From: Planobispora rosea
GTDB lineage: Bacteria; Actinomycetota; Actinomycetes; Streptosporangiales; Streptosporangiaceae
DNA: 64,000 nt
Reading direction: 5' to 3'
NCBI RefSeq assembly: GCF_014648175.1
Contig: NZ_BMQP01000020.1
Coordinates: 80,378 to 144,377, forward strand
Shown here in pieces: positions 1 to 7,991 of this stretch. Below the pieces are notes generated by a model. The model saw only the letters and a program-made list of their open reading frames with translations. It did no database searches and was not told where the DNA came from. How positions within the stretch are numbered: position 1 is the stretch's first letter; each line of letters starts with the position of its first letter. The translations under genes were made by a program, and so were the position numbers.

Positions 1-609
1 CTGCACGCAGGGGCGCTGCCCGTCACGCTCATCGGCGGATTCGTCCTCGTCGCCCTGGGGCCCACGCTCCAGGCGCGGCTCGCCGCCGCGATCTACGCGA
101 TCACATCGGGCCTGCTCTTCGGCATCTCGGCCACCTACCACCGCGGTACGCTCTCCCCGCGGCTGGAGGGCGTGCTGCGCCGCCTCGACCACGCCAACAT
201 CTACCTGATCATCGCGGGCACCTACACCCCGTTCGCGCTGCTCGCGCTGGACGGCGCGGCCCGTGTGGTGGTCCTGTCGGTGATCTGGACCGGCGCGATC
301 GCCGGGCTGCTGTTCCGGGTGTTCTGGCTCGGCGCGCCCCGCTGGTTGTCCACCGCCCTCTACATCGCCCTCGGCTGGACGGCCGTGTTCGTCCTGCCCC
401 AGCTCATGGAGGGCGCCGGGGTGGCGGCGGTGGTCCTGGTCATCGTGGGCGGCGTGCTCTACACGGCGGGCGGCGTGGTGTACGGCCTGCGCCGGCCGGA
501 CCCCTCGCCCCGCTGGTTCGGTTTCCACGAGGTCTTCCACGCCTTCACCCTCGCCGCCTACCTGGTGCAGTACGTGGCGGTGTCCCTGGTGGTCTACGCG
601 GCGGCGTAG
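1..609 (+). CDS. Hemolysin III family membrane protein (5' partial)
   Basis: The frame is open from the first base, so the true start lies left of the window; about 202 residues remain. The motif SATYHR, followed by LRRLDHANIYLIIAGTYTPF, is the hallmark of the HlyIII/YqfA (PAQR-type) integral membrane family. The C-terminal HEVFHAFTLAAYLVQY segment supplies the conserved late histidines thought to bind metal. Several hydrophobic helices are visible. The cellular role is unknown; 'hemolysin' is a historical name. The next gene starts 1-10 bases after the stop, so the two may be co-transcribed. Confidence 0.9.
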   Translation: MHAGALPVTLIGGFVLVALGPTLQARLAAAIYAITSGLLFGISATYHRGTLSPRLEGVLRRLDHANIYLIIAGTYTPFALLALDGAARVVVLSVIWTGAIAGLLFRVFWLGAPRWLSTALYIALGWTAVFVLPQLMEGAGVAAVVLVIVGGVLYTAGGVVYGLRRPDPSPRWFGFHEVFHAFTLAAYLVQYVAVSLVVYAAA

Positions 610-619
610 GGTGCCGCCC

Positions 620-1000
620 ATGACGAGCATCCCGGAACTGGCCGCCGAGCCGTACGTCTCCGTGACGACCTTCCGCAGGAACGGCACGGCGGTCCCCACC
701 CCCGTCTGGGCGGCCCCGGACGGAGAGTCCCTGGTGATCTGGACCCCCGTCTCCGCGGGCAAGGTCAAGCGGATCCGCAACAACCCGGAGGTCACGGTCA
801 GAGCGTGCGACCTGCGGGGCAACGCGCGCGGCGAGGAGGTCGCCGGCCGGGCGGAGATCCTCTCCGCCGAGGAGACCGAGCGGGTGCGCGGCCTCCTGAG
901 CAGGAAGTACGGCCTGCAGGGGCGGCTGGTCATCCTCGGCAGCAAGCTCCGCAGGGGCAGCCGGGGGACCGTCGCCATCCGGATCACTCCCGCCGGCTGA
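620..1000 (+). CDS. PPOX-class F420-dependent oxidoreductase family protein
   Basis: A 126-residue split-barrel protein. The start of the fold (IPELAAEPYVSVTTFRRNGTAVPTPVWAA), the central GKVKRIRNNPEVTVRACDLRG and the end KYGLQGRLVILGSKLRRG match the short F420/FMN-binding PPOX proteins common in actinobacteria (Rv-type PPOX family). These reduce small substrates with F420H2 or bind flavin; the substrate cannot be read from sequence. ATG at 620 is chosen; an in-frame GTG at 611 would add three residues. It directly follows the hemolysin III gene and converges on the M20 hydrolase. Confidence 0.85.
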   Translation: MTSIPELAAEPYVSVTTFRRNGTAVPTPVWAAPDGESLVIWTPVSAGKVKRIRNNPEVTVRACDLRGNARGEEVAGRAEILSAEETERVRGLLSRKYGLQGRLVILGSKLRRGSRGTVAIRITPAG

Positions 1001-1027
1001 GGTCCGGGGCCGCCCGCGGGACCCCGG

Positions 1028-2227
1028 CTACCCCGCGGCCAGGCCGAGACGGCGGGCGGCGAGTTCGGCGTACAGGGCGGCGCCGTCCGGGAGGACGGCG
1101 TCGTCGAAGCGCGCCTCCGGGGCGTGGTTGTAGGCGGCCTCGGCCGGGTCCAGGTCCGACGGGCACGCGCCGAGTGCCACGAACGCCGAGGGGATCTCAT
1201 TGCACACCAGGGAGAAGTCCTCCGCGCCGGTGAACGGCTGCGGCGCCGTGACGAACCGCTCCTCGCCGTAGACCTCGCGGACGGTGGCCCCGACGAAGTC
1301 GGCCTCGGCCCCGTTGTTGACGGTGACCGGGTAGCTCATCGTGAAGGCGGTCTCCACGTCGAGCCCGTGGGCCGCCGCGATGCCCTCGACCACGGTGACC
1401 GCCCGCTCCCGGACGCGCTCGTGGGAGGCGGCGGAGAACGACCGGATCGTCACCTCGAACCGGGCCTGCTCCGGGATCACGTTGTCGGTCGTCCCGGCGT
1501 GGAAACTGCCGACGGTGACGACCACCGGATCGAACACGTCGAAGCCGCGCGTCACCATGGTCTGCAGCGCGAGGACCATCTCGCACGCGGCCGGGATGGG
1601 GTCCTTGGCGCGGTGCGGGGCCGAGCCGTGCCCTCCCGCGCCGCGCACCGTGACGACGAGGCTGTCGGCGGCGGCCATGATCGGCCCGCTTCTCGTGATG
1701 AACACGCCCTGCGGGAGCACCGAGCTGATGACGTGCAGGGCGTAGGCCGCGACCGGGCGCTCGCCCGCCGCGTCCAGCACGCCCTCCTCGATCATGAACT
1801 TCGCGCCGAGGTGACCCTCCTCGCCGGGCTGGAACATGAAGACGACGTTCCCGGCGAGCTGGTCGCGCCGGGCCGCCAGCAGGTGGGCCGCCCCGGCGAG
1901 CATGGTGGTGTGCAGGTCGTGGCCGCACGCGTGCATCCGGCCGTCCAGCAGGGAGGTGACCTCCGCGCCGCCGCGCTCGGAGACGGGCAGGGCGTCCATG
2001 TCACCGCGGAGCAGCACAGTCGGGCCGGGCCGCGCCCCCCGGAGCACCGCGGTGACCGAGCTCAGCCGCTCGCCGATCCGTACCTCCAGGGGAAGCCCCG
2101 AGAGGGCGGCCAGCACCTTCTCCTGGGTGCGGGGCAAGTCGAGACCGAGTTCGGGCTCACGGTGCAGGGCGTGGCGGAGGCGGACCAGTTCCTCGCGCAT
2201 GTCGGCGGCGGATTCACGGAGAGACAC
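1028..2227 (-). CDS. M20 family metallopeptidase / amidohydrolase
   Basis: A 399-residue M20 peptidase of the hippurate/N-acyl-amino-acid hydrolase type. Metal-binding and catalytic motifs are visible: RGDMDALPV (around 74-82), MHACGHDLHTTML (98-110) and FQPGEEG (132-138, with the general-base Glu pair). A later ALHV histidine and a GAEDFSLV segment complete the family pattern. It likely removes an acyl group from an amino acid or a small conjugate in the cytosol. The start is GTG 2227 with GGAGG about 6 nt upstream; the open frame extends further left but lacks M20 sequence there. It is divergent from lat, separated by about 300 bp. Confidence 0.88.
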   Translation of the reverse strand: MSLRESAADMREELVRLRHALHREPELGLDLPRTQEKVLAALSGLPLEVRIGERLSSVTAVLRGARPGPTVLLRGDMDALPVSERGGAEVTSLLDGRMHACGHDLHTTMLAGAAHLLAARRDQLAGNVVFMFQPGEEGHLGAKFMIEEGVLDAAGERPVAAYALHVISSVLPQGVFITRSGPIMAAADSLVVTVRGAGGHGSAPHRAKDPIPAACEMVLALQTMVTRGFDVFDPVVVTVGSFHAGTTDNVIPEQARFEVTIRSFSAASHERVRERAVTVVEGIAAAHGLDVETAFTMSYPVTVNNGAEADFVGATVREVYGEERFVTAPQPFTGAEDFSLVCNEIPSAFVALGACPSDLDPAEAAYNHAPEARFDDAVLPDGAALYAELAARRLGLAAG

Positions 2228-2529
2228 GGGGCGCTCCTCCAGGTTTGCGGGTTTGTGGACCCTGATATGGGGTTTGCAGGCTTTATTCGGCTTTCGGCAC
2301 TGAGGGGACGATAACCGGACCGGACCCGTTTGTGACCTCCCGGTGGCGATCTCCCGGGGAAGCGGAGCGGAATCCCCCGATGCGGCCCCGCTCGGGACCG
2401 CCGCCCGCGGAGAGCGCCGTTCCTTGCGATGGCGAAGAATCTTCACGAGAACAGCTATTCACGCGTAACGTCTCCGGGTAGATGTGTCATTGACGGAGAA
2501 TCATCTGTCCGACTCATCGCGGAGGGGAC
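2228..2529. other. Divergent intergenic region, amidohydrolase / lat
   Basis: About 300 bases between two divergent starts. It must hold both promoters, but no pair of -35/-10 boxes stands out. A moderately AT-rich tract lies near 2260-2300 on the amidohydrolase side and a TTGACG hexamer near 2490 on the lat side. No convincing reading frame of its own is seen. Confidence 0.4.
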
Positions 2530-3831
2530 ATGGACGTGCACGGCCGCCTCGCTCGCCATCTGCTCGTCGACGGCTACCGGCTGGTTCTCGACCTCGAACG
2601 GAGCCGGGGCTCCCGGCTCGTCGACGCCCGGACCGGCCGGAGTTATCTGGACTTCTACACCTTCTTCGCCTCCGCGCCGCTCGGCGTGAACCCGTTCGCC
2701 GACGATCCGGACTTCCTCGCCCTGCTCGGAGAGGTCGCCGCGAACAAGCCCGCCAACTCCGACCTGTACACCACCCACCTCGCCGACTTCGTCGAGACCT
2801 TCACACGCGTTCTGGGTGACCCGGAGCTGCCCCACCTGTTCTTCGTGGAAGGCGGCGCGCTGGCCGTGGAGAACGCGCTCAAATGCGCCTTCGACTGGAA
2901 GAGCCGCCACAACGCCGCCCACGGCCGGTCCCCGGAGCTCGGCACCAGGGTGCTCCACCTCACCCGGGCCTTCCACGGCCGCAGCGGCTACACCCTCTCG
3001 CTGACCAACACCGACCCGGTCAAGACCGACCGGTTCCCGAAGTTCGACTGGCCCCGCATCGAGGTGCCGGCCATCCACTTCGGGGACGTCGAGGCAGCCG
3101 AGGAACGGGCCCTCGCCCAGGCGAGGGCGGCCTTCGAGCGGTACCCGCACGACATCGCCTGCTTCGTCGCCGAACCCATCCAGGGAGAGGGCGGCGACAA
3201 CCACATGCGTCCCGAGTTCCTCCAGGCGATGGAGCGCCTCTGCCACGAGCACGACGCGCTGTTCGTCATGGACGAGGTTCAGACGGGGGCCGGCATCACC
3301 GGCACCCCCTGGGCCTACCAGCAGCTCGGCCTCCACCCCGACGTGGTCGCCTTCGCCAAGAAGGTCCAGGTGGGCGGGGTCATGGCGGGCCGCAGGGTGG
3401 ACCTGGTGCCGGAGAACGTGTTCCGGGTGAGCGGCAGGATCAACTCCACCTGGGGCGGCGGACTGGTGGACATGGTCCGTTCCCGCCGGATCCTGGAGAT
3501 CGTCGAGCGCGACGACCTGATCCGGCGCGCCGGCGAGCTGGGCGGGGAACTCCTCGCCGGGCTGCTGAAGCTCCAGGAGACCTTCCCCGACCTGGTGGAG
3601 AACGCCCGGGGCCGCGGCCTGATGTGCGCGTTCGACCTGCCGGACCCGGTGGAGCGCGACCGGCTGGTGGCCGCGCTCAGAGAGGACGAGGGCGTACTGG
3701 TCCTGCCCTGCGGTGAGCGGTCGGTACGGCTCCGCCCGGCGCTGTCGGTCACGGCGGCCGAGATCCAGGAGGGAACCGCCGCCGTCACCCGCGCCCTGAC
3801 GGCGTTCCAGGACCTCGGGCTGTCGGCCTGA
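2530..3831 (+). CDS. lat: L-lysine 6-transaminase
   Basis: A 433-residue class III PLP aminotransferase of the lysine epsilon-aminotransferase type (compare mycobacterial Lat). It transfers the epsilon-amino group of lysine to 2-oxoglutarate, giving 2-aminoadipate semialdehyde, which cyclises to piperideine-6-carboxylate. Family signatures are clear: LDFYTFFASAPLGVNP near 40-55, FFVEGGALAVENALK (104-118), AEPIQGEGGDNHMRPEF (214-230), MDEVQTG (247-253) and FAKK (275-278), which carries the Schiff-base lysine. RBS GGAGGGG sits just before the ATG. In actinomycetes this reaction feeds lysine catabolism or beta-lactam precursor supply; no other gene of either pathway is adjacent. Confidence 0.92.
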   Translation: MDVHGRLARHLLVDGYRLVLDLERSRGSRLVDARTGRSYLDFYTFFASAPLGVNPFADDPDFLALLGEVAANKPANSDLYTTHLADFVETFTRVLGDPELPHLFFVEGGALAVENALKCAFDWKSRHNAAHGRSPELGTRVLHLTRAFHGRSGYTLSLTNTDPVKTDRFPKFDWPRIEVPAIHFGDVEAAEERALAQARAAFERYPHDIACFVAEPIQGEGGDNHMRPEFLQAMERLCHEHDALFVMDEVQTGAGITGTPWAYQQLGLHPDVVAFAKKVQVGGVMAGRRVDLVPENVFRVSGRINSTWGGGLVDMVRSRRILEIVERDDLIRRAGELGGELLAGLLKLQETFPDLVENARGRGLMCAFDLPDPVERDRLVAALREDEGVLVLPCGERSVRLRPALSVTAAEIQEGTAAVTRALTAFQDLGLSA

Positions 3832-3838
3832 CGGGGCC

Positions 3839-3894
3839 GGCAGCGCGCCCCGGCGTCACGGCGGAAGGGGTCCGGCCCACGCCGGGGCGCTGCC
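3839..3894 (+). terminator. GC-rich hairpin after lat
   Basis: Arms at 3839-3856 (GGCAGCG..CCCCGGCGT) and 3879-3894 (ACGCCGGGGCGCTGCC) pair almost perfectly, with a 2-nt bulge. The hairpin lies 8 bases after the lat stop and 39 bases before the end of the convergent LuxR gene. There is no T-tract, as is usual in this group. Confidence 0.6.
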
Positions 3895-3932
3895 GTCCGG
3901 CGCCGCGGCGTGCGGTCCCCGCGGCGCCTCGG

Positions 3933-4181
3933 TCAATGGGGAGTGTCTCGGGAGACCTGCTCCAGCCAGACGTCGATCGCGGTGACCCGCGAGTCCACGC
4001 CGAGTTTCGCGTAGATCCGGTTCACGTGGTTCTTGACGGTCTTCTCACTCAGGAACAGGTGCCGGGCGATCTCCCCGTTGGAGTGACCGTTCGCGATCAA
4101 CTCCATGACCTCGGTCTCGCGCCTGCTCAAGCCCGTAACGACTCTGGGTTCGGCGCTGAACCCGGCATCGTCGACTCTCAT
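3933..4181 (-). CDS. Small stand-alone LuxR/GerE-type HTH regulator
   Basis: An 82-residue protein that is almost only a LuxR-type DNA-binding domain: LSRRETEVMELIANGHSNGEIARHLF then LSEKTVKNHVNRIYAKLGV (about 18-62). There is no receiver or ATPase domain. The upstream sequence in the other frames does not continue a response regulator, so it looks like a natural small GerE-type factor rather than a fragment. The ATG at 4181 has GGAGG about 4 nt upstream. The target is unknown; it would need a partner or expression control to be regulated. Confidence 0.8.
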   Translation of the reverse strand: MRVDDAGFSAEPRVVTGLSRRETEVMELIANGHSNGEIARHLFLSEKTVKNHVNRIYAKLGVDSRVTAIDVWLEQVSRDTPH

Positions 4182-4395
4182 CCGGCCTCCGTCGCAGCAA
4201 CACGATCAGGTCGCCGAGGCCCCCGGTCTTACGGCGTAGCGATAGGAGCGAGCATAACCCGCAACATCCTTCTTTGGTGGATAAGCCGAAAGTAGGAAGA
4301 AATACGACGGTCGGTCGTGAAGGGCCGGGCACCCGCCTCCCACGCCCGCGGACGGCCCGGCACCGGGGCGGACGAGGCGGAACCCGGAAATACGG

Positions 4396-4425
4396 AAGGC
4401 CTGGTCATATTACCGACCAGGCCTT
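4396..4425 (-). terminator. Terminator of tRNA-His
   Basis: Perfect 11-bp inverted repeat: AAGGCCTGGTC at 4396-4406 and GACCAGGCCTT at 4415-4425, with an 8-nt loop. It lies 9 bases beyond the 3' end of the tRNA gene, in the direction of tRNA transcription. Confidence 0.8.
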
Positions 4426-4434
4426 TCCCCTAGG

Positions 4435-4508
4435 GGTGAGCGAGGGGACTTGAACCCCCGACATCCAGGACCACAACCTGGCGCTCTGCCAACTGAGCTA
4501 CGCCCACC
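4435..4508 (-). tRNA. tRNA-His (anticodon GTG)
   Basis: The minus strand folds as a cloverleaf. Acceptor arm GGTGGGCG pairs with CGCTCACC, including the extra G-1:C73 pair diagnostic of tRNA-His. The D-arm is GCTCAGTTGGCAGAGC. The anticodon stem CCAGG/CCTGG flanks loop TTGTGGT (anticodon GTG), and the T-arm contains GGTTCAAGTCC. CCA is not encoded. It is a single-gene unit with its own terminator; tRNA 3' ends are common integration sites, but no duplicated 3' end was seen here. Confidence 0.96.
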
Positions 4509-4592
4509 ATGTCCGCCGCAGCGGCACAGAAAAAGTGTAGCGGTCTTTGGGAGTCCTTACGCACCCCCTTTATGGGGACTGCGCGTCGCGGG

Positions 4593-5195
4593 TCAGGGTT
4601 TGGCGGCGGAGACCTCTTCGGCGAGCTCGCGGGCCGTGGCGGAGTCGGGGCCCGGCTGGGGCACGAAGACGGCCGCGCGGTAGTAGCGCAGCTCGCGGAT
4701 GCTCTCGACGATGTCGGCCAGGGCCCGGTGGCCGCCCTGCTTCTCCGGGGAGGCGAAGTAGACCCGGGGGTACCAGCGCCGGGCCAGCTCCTTCACCGAG
4801 GAGACATCGATCATCCGATAGTGCAGGAAGGCGTCCACGCTCGGCATGTCGCGCGCGATGAACGACCGGTCCGTGGCGATGGAGTTCCCGCACAGCGGGG
4901 CCTTCTTCGGTTCCGGCACGTGCTTCTTGATGTATTCCAGGACGAGGGTCTCGGCCTCGGCCAGCGTGACACCGGTGCCCAGCGAGGCGAGCAGCCCGGA
5001 GGCGGTGTGCATCTCCCGCACCACCTCCGACATCTGTTCCAGCGCCTCGGACGGGGGCTTGATGACGATGTCAACCCCCTCGTCCAACTGGTTGAGCTCG
5101 CCGTCGGTGACCACGCAGGCCACCTCGACGAGGGCGTCACGGCCGAGATCGAGCCCGGTCATCTCACAGTCGATCCAGACCAGCAGGTCACTCAT
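4593..5195 (-). CDS. orn: Oligoribonuclease
   Basis: A 200-residue DEDDh 3'-5' exoribonuclease. The motif WIDCEMTGLD (7-16) gives the first Asp/Glu pair, LCGNSIATDRSFIARDMP holds the second Asp, and GGHRALADIVESI carries the His and last Asp. It hydrolyses two- to five-nucleotide RNA (and pGpG from c-di-GMP turnover) to mononucleotides in the cytosol. Length is normal for the family. In actinobacteria orn often sits next to tRNA-His, as here. Confidence 0.96.
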   Translation of the reverse strand: MSDLLVWIDCEMTGLDLGRDALVEVACVVTDGELNQLDEGVDIVIKPPSEALEQMSEVVREMHTASGLLASLGTGVTLAEAETLVLEYIKKHVPEPKKAPLCGNSIATDRSFIARDMPSVDAFLHYRMIDVSSVKELARRWYPRVYFASPEKQGGHRALADIVESIRELRYYRAAVFVPQPGPDSATARELAEEVSAAKP

Positions 5196-5219
5196 AGCCT
5201 TCAGAGTAATGCCCTCCGC

Positions 5220-6500
5220 TTACGACAGTTCGAGCGACGTGAGCACACGGTCGGTCACCGCACGGTCGAGGTTGTCCGGAACGGAGATGTACATCACCGC
5301 CGGGCGCTTGCCGGCTCCCCGGTCCACGATCACGAAGGTGACCTCCTCCTTCTTCCACTTCCAGCCGCTGACCTTCGAGATCTTGGAGAAGTCCAGCTCG
5401 ACCGAGAGCTGCCAGGCGTCCTTGCCGCTGACCTTGATGGCCTTGCTCTCAAGGGTCTTCTTCGTGTGCTGGGGCTGGTAGAAAGTCGGTTCGATCGCGT
5501 TCAGCAGCGCCTCCGCCGCGACCTTCGCGCTCTCGGGCCCGGTGTACCCGGCCTGCTCGGGCAGTTCCGCGGTGAAGACGTTGCCGAGCCAGTTACTCCC
5601 CCGGCCGTCGTAGTTCTCGTGGGACATCTTCAGGATTCCGGTGGTCCACACGATCCCGAGCGGGTTGGTGCCGGTGTCGGTGGGGACGATCCAGTCGTCA
5701 CCCGGATAGGCGTAGGACAGGCCGGTGACGGGGTCCTCGATGCGGCCGTCCGACGGCTGGGGGAGCGGGCCCGCGGACGGCGGGGCCGCGGTGGGGGTGG
5801 GCGTGGGGGTCGGGGTCGGCTCCGGGGTGGGCTGCTGGGTCGTCGGGGCCGACGTGGGAACGGAACGGCTCGCGGTCGACGTGCGATCCGGGTTGATCAG
5901 GAACACGGCCGCGACCACGATCGCGACGACCAGGATGACCGCCCCGACACCGCCCAGGATCCAGGGCAGCGGGCTCTTGTTCCCGGGCTGAGGACCGCCC
6001 GGACCGGGGTAGGGCCCGCCCGGACCGGGGTAGGGCCCGCCAGGGCCGGTGAAGTGCCCGGCGGGGCCGTGGTGGGGGCCCTGGGGACCGCCCGGATGAG
6101 GTCCACCCGCCTGGGGACCGCCCAGATGAGGTCCACCCTGCTGAGGCGTGTTCGGGCCGGTGAAGCCGCCGCCCGGCGGGGCGTACTCCGAGACCGGCAG
6201 CCGCGCGGTGTCGCCGGGTGCGCCGTCCCATCGGGGCTGCTCCGCCCTGGGCGGCATGCCCGCCTGAGGAGGTACGGAGGACGGGTGGGGACCCGTGCCC
6301 TGCGCCTGGGGCGGCGCGGAGGACGGGTGGGGACCCGTGCCCTGCGGCGGGAACGACCGGTCCGGCTGCGGTCCCGGTGCCTGCCCGGCCGCCGCTTCCA
6401 TCGGGTGGGTGGCGTCGGTCCACTGGTTCCCGTCCCACCACCGCAACTGCGGGGAGCCGTAGGGATCGGGATACCAGCCTGCGGGGGTCTGCGTGGTCAT
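5220..6500 (-). CDS. DUF2510 membrane protein with Pro/Gly-rich linker
   Basis: A 426-residue protein. An N-terminal DUF2510 motif (TPAGWYPDPYGSPQLRWWDGNQWTDATH) is followed by a long Pro/Gly/Gln linker. One transmembrane helix (LPWILGGVGAVILVVAIVVAAVFLI) leads to a Thr/Pro stretch and a C-terminal extracellular domain of about 190 residues. DUF2510 is usually cytosolic and of unknown function. The linker DNA holds direct repeats: a 24-nt unit at about 5998-6043, and a roughly 30-nt unit at 6277-6304 and 6318-6345. The ATG at 6500 begins right before the DUF2510 motif. It ends the run of minus-strand kinase genes, so a part in that signalling group is plausible. Confidence 0.8.
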   Translation of the reverse strand: MTTQTPAGWYPDPYGSPQLRWWDGNQWTDATHPMEAAAGQAPGPQPDRSFPPQGTGPHPSSAPPQAQGTGPHPSSVPPQAGMPPRAEQPRWDGAPGDTARLPVSEYAPPGGGFTGPNTPQQGGPHLGGPQAGGPHPGGPQGPHHGPAGHFTGPGGPYPGPGGPYPGPGGPQPGNKSPLPWILGGVGAVILVVAIVVAAVFLINPDRTSTASRSVPTSAPTTQQPTPEPTPTPTPTPTAAPPSAGPLPQPSDGRIEDPVTGLSYAYPGDDWIVPTDTGTNPLGIVWTTGILKMSHENYDGRGSNWLGNVFTAELPEQAGYTGPESAKVAAEALLNAIEPTFYQPQHTKKTLESKAIKVSGKDAWQLSVELDFSKISKVSGWKWKKEEVTFVIVDRGAGKRPAVMYISVPDNLDRAVTDRVLTSLELS

Positions 6501-6555
6501 GGCCGTCAGAGTAGTAAGAACCGGAATGTGCTGCATTCCGGGACGGCGAGTACGT

Positions 6556-7971
6556 TCATGAACATTTGTAGGTGAAGCTCGCTCTGTCCTCGATCTTCGC
6601 GCCCTCGGGCACCGGGGAGAGCAGCCGCAAGGTGGCCGTTCCCTTGAAGGTCCCCTCGCCCTTGACGGTCCACTCGAGGCTCACCTCGTGTGAGGTCTCC
6701 CCGGCGGCCACCGTGTCGGTCTGCTCGATCGGCGCTCTCCGGTCGCTGCGCTTCCACTGGTAGTGGATCTCTCCGGCCTCCCCGTTGGTGGTGAGGACCC
6801 CGCGGATCTTGACCGTCGTGTCGCAGCCCTGGACCTTCTTGGGGGTGATCACCTCGACCTCCGACACGGCCAGCGGCGCCGCCGCCCCGCGCAGCAGCCA
6901 GGCGATCAGGCCCGCCACCACCATCAGCGCGAGGATCACCGAGGAGAGCACCGTACGGCGGCGGCGCACGGCCGGTGGCCGGACCGTCCGCAGCCGTTCC
7001 CCGGGCAGGACGGTGGGCTGCTGATCCCGCCCGGCGCGCCAGATCCGCTCCGCGGTCGTCTCCGTCGGCACTCCCGGACCGAACCGCATGACGACGTCCT
7101 CGGTACGGCCGCCGCCTGTCTCCGGCGCACGCGTCGCCTCCGGCACGTGCAGCAGGGTGACGATCTCCCCCTCGTCCACCCGCGCCGGGGCGGCCTGGGC
7201 CGGGACCGAGGGCCCGGCCGGGGGAGAGGTCTCCCGGGTCGTCCACCAGTGCACGGTCTCCACCAGCCGGTCGCGGGAGGGGAACCCCGGCGGCAGGAGG
7301 TCACGCCCGGTCAGCAGGGCGTCGCGGGCCGCGGCGAGGCCCCGGGTGGAGGCGATCGCCGCGGTCCGTTCGAACAGGTCGGCGGCCCGAGGGGAGGACG
7401 CCGCCCAGGTCGCGGCCAGTCCCCGGGCGAGCGATGCCCAGGACGCCACGTCCCGTTCCGGGGCGGGAGGCCGCCCGTGCAGGGCGTCGACCAGCCCGCG
7501 CTCGGCGAGCAGGGCCGTCCCGCCCGGGGCGATCACCACGGCGCCCGGGTGCAGCGCTCCGTGGGCGAGCCCGGCGGAGTGCACGGCGAGCAGGGTCTGA
7601 GCGGTCTCCGCCAGGACGGTGGCCGCGCTGCCCGCGTCGGGCCGCGGCGCGCCGGGCGCCTCGGCCAGCAGATCGGTCACCGTCGGGCTGACCGGATCCG
7701 CGGTGAGCAACCACACCTCGTCCTGTGCGCCGATCAGGTCGGCGACGGGGACCAGCCCCGCCAGCCCGCCCTGGATCAGGCGGCGGTCGGCGACCACGGC
7801 TCCGACCACCCGGTCACGCGCTCCGGGCCGGGCGATCAGCCGGGAGTCGAACCTGAGCGCGCTCACCGGTCTGCCCTCGGCCGAGACCGCCGAGGACCAC
7901 GTGCCCAGTTCGCTGATCCATGTCCGCCCGGCCAGCCGGAATCCGGCGATGTCCCCCCGATGGGTGTTCAT
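6556..7971 (-). CDS. Membrane-anchored pseudokinase-like protein
   Basis: A 471-residue protein. The N-terminal 250 residues follow a protein-kinase fold but lack catalysis. The expected HRDxKPEN loop reads HGALHPGAVV (137-146), and the DFG position is replaced by GLVDALHG. There is no glycine loop or VAIK lysine. A basic patch (RRRRT) precedes one transmembrane helix (341-361). An exported domain of about 110 residues follows, ending in ..ASFTYKCS. It lies 21 bp after the first true kinase and 56 bp before the DUF2510 gene, all on the minus strand. A scaffold or allosteric partner of the neighbouring kinases is inferred. Confidence 0.72.
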   Translation of the reverse strand: MNTHRGDIAGFRLAGRTWISELGTWSSAVSAEGRPVSALRFDSRLIARPGARDRVVGAVVADRRLIQGGLAGLVPVADLIGAQDEVWLLTADPVSPTVTDLLAEAPGAPRPDAGSAATVLAETAQTLLAVHSAGLAHGALHPGAVVIAPGGTALLAERGLVDALHGRPPAPERDVASWASLARGLAATWAASSPRAADLFERTAAIASTRGLAAARDALLTGRDLLPPGFPSRDRLVETVHWWTTRETSPPAGPSVPAQAAPARVDEGEIVTLLHVPEATRAPETGGGRTEDVVMRFGPGVPTETTAERIWRAGRDQQPTVLPGERLRTVRPPAVRRRRTVLSSVILALMVVAGLIAWLLRGAAAPLAVSEVEVITPKKVQGCDTTVKIRGVLTTNGEAGEIHYQWKRSDRRAPIEQTDTVAAGETSHEVSLEWTVKGEGTFKGTATLRLLSPVPEGAKIEDRASFTYKCS

Positions 7972-7991
7972 GGTCGTGCCCGTCTCACCAT

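Noticed and set aside
4509..6575. Very long plus-strand open frame opposite orn and the DUF2510 gene
   Set aside because: It is rich in Arg/Gly with no domain, lacks an RBS, and lies opposite two well supported genes; high GC keeps antisense frames open.
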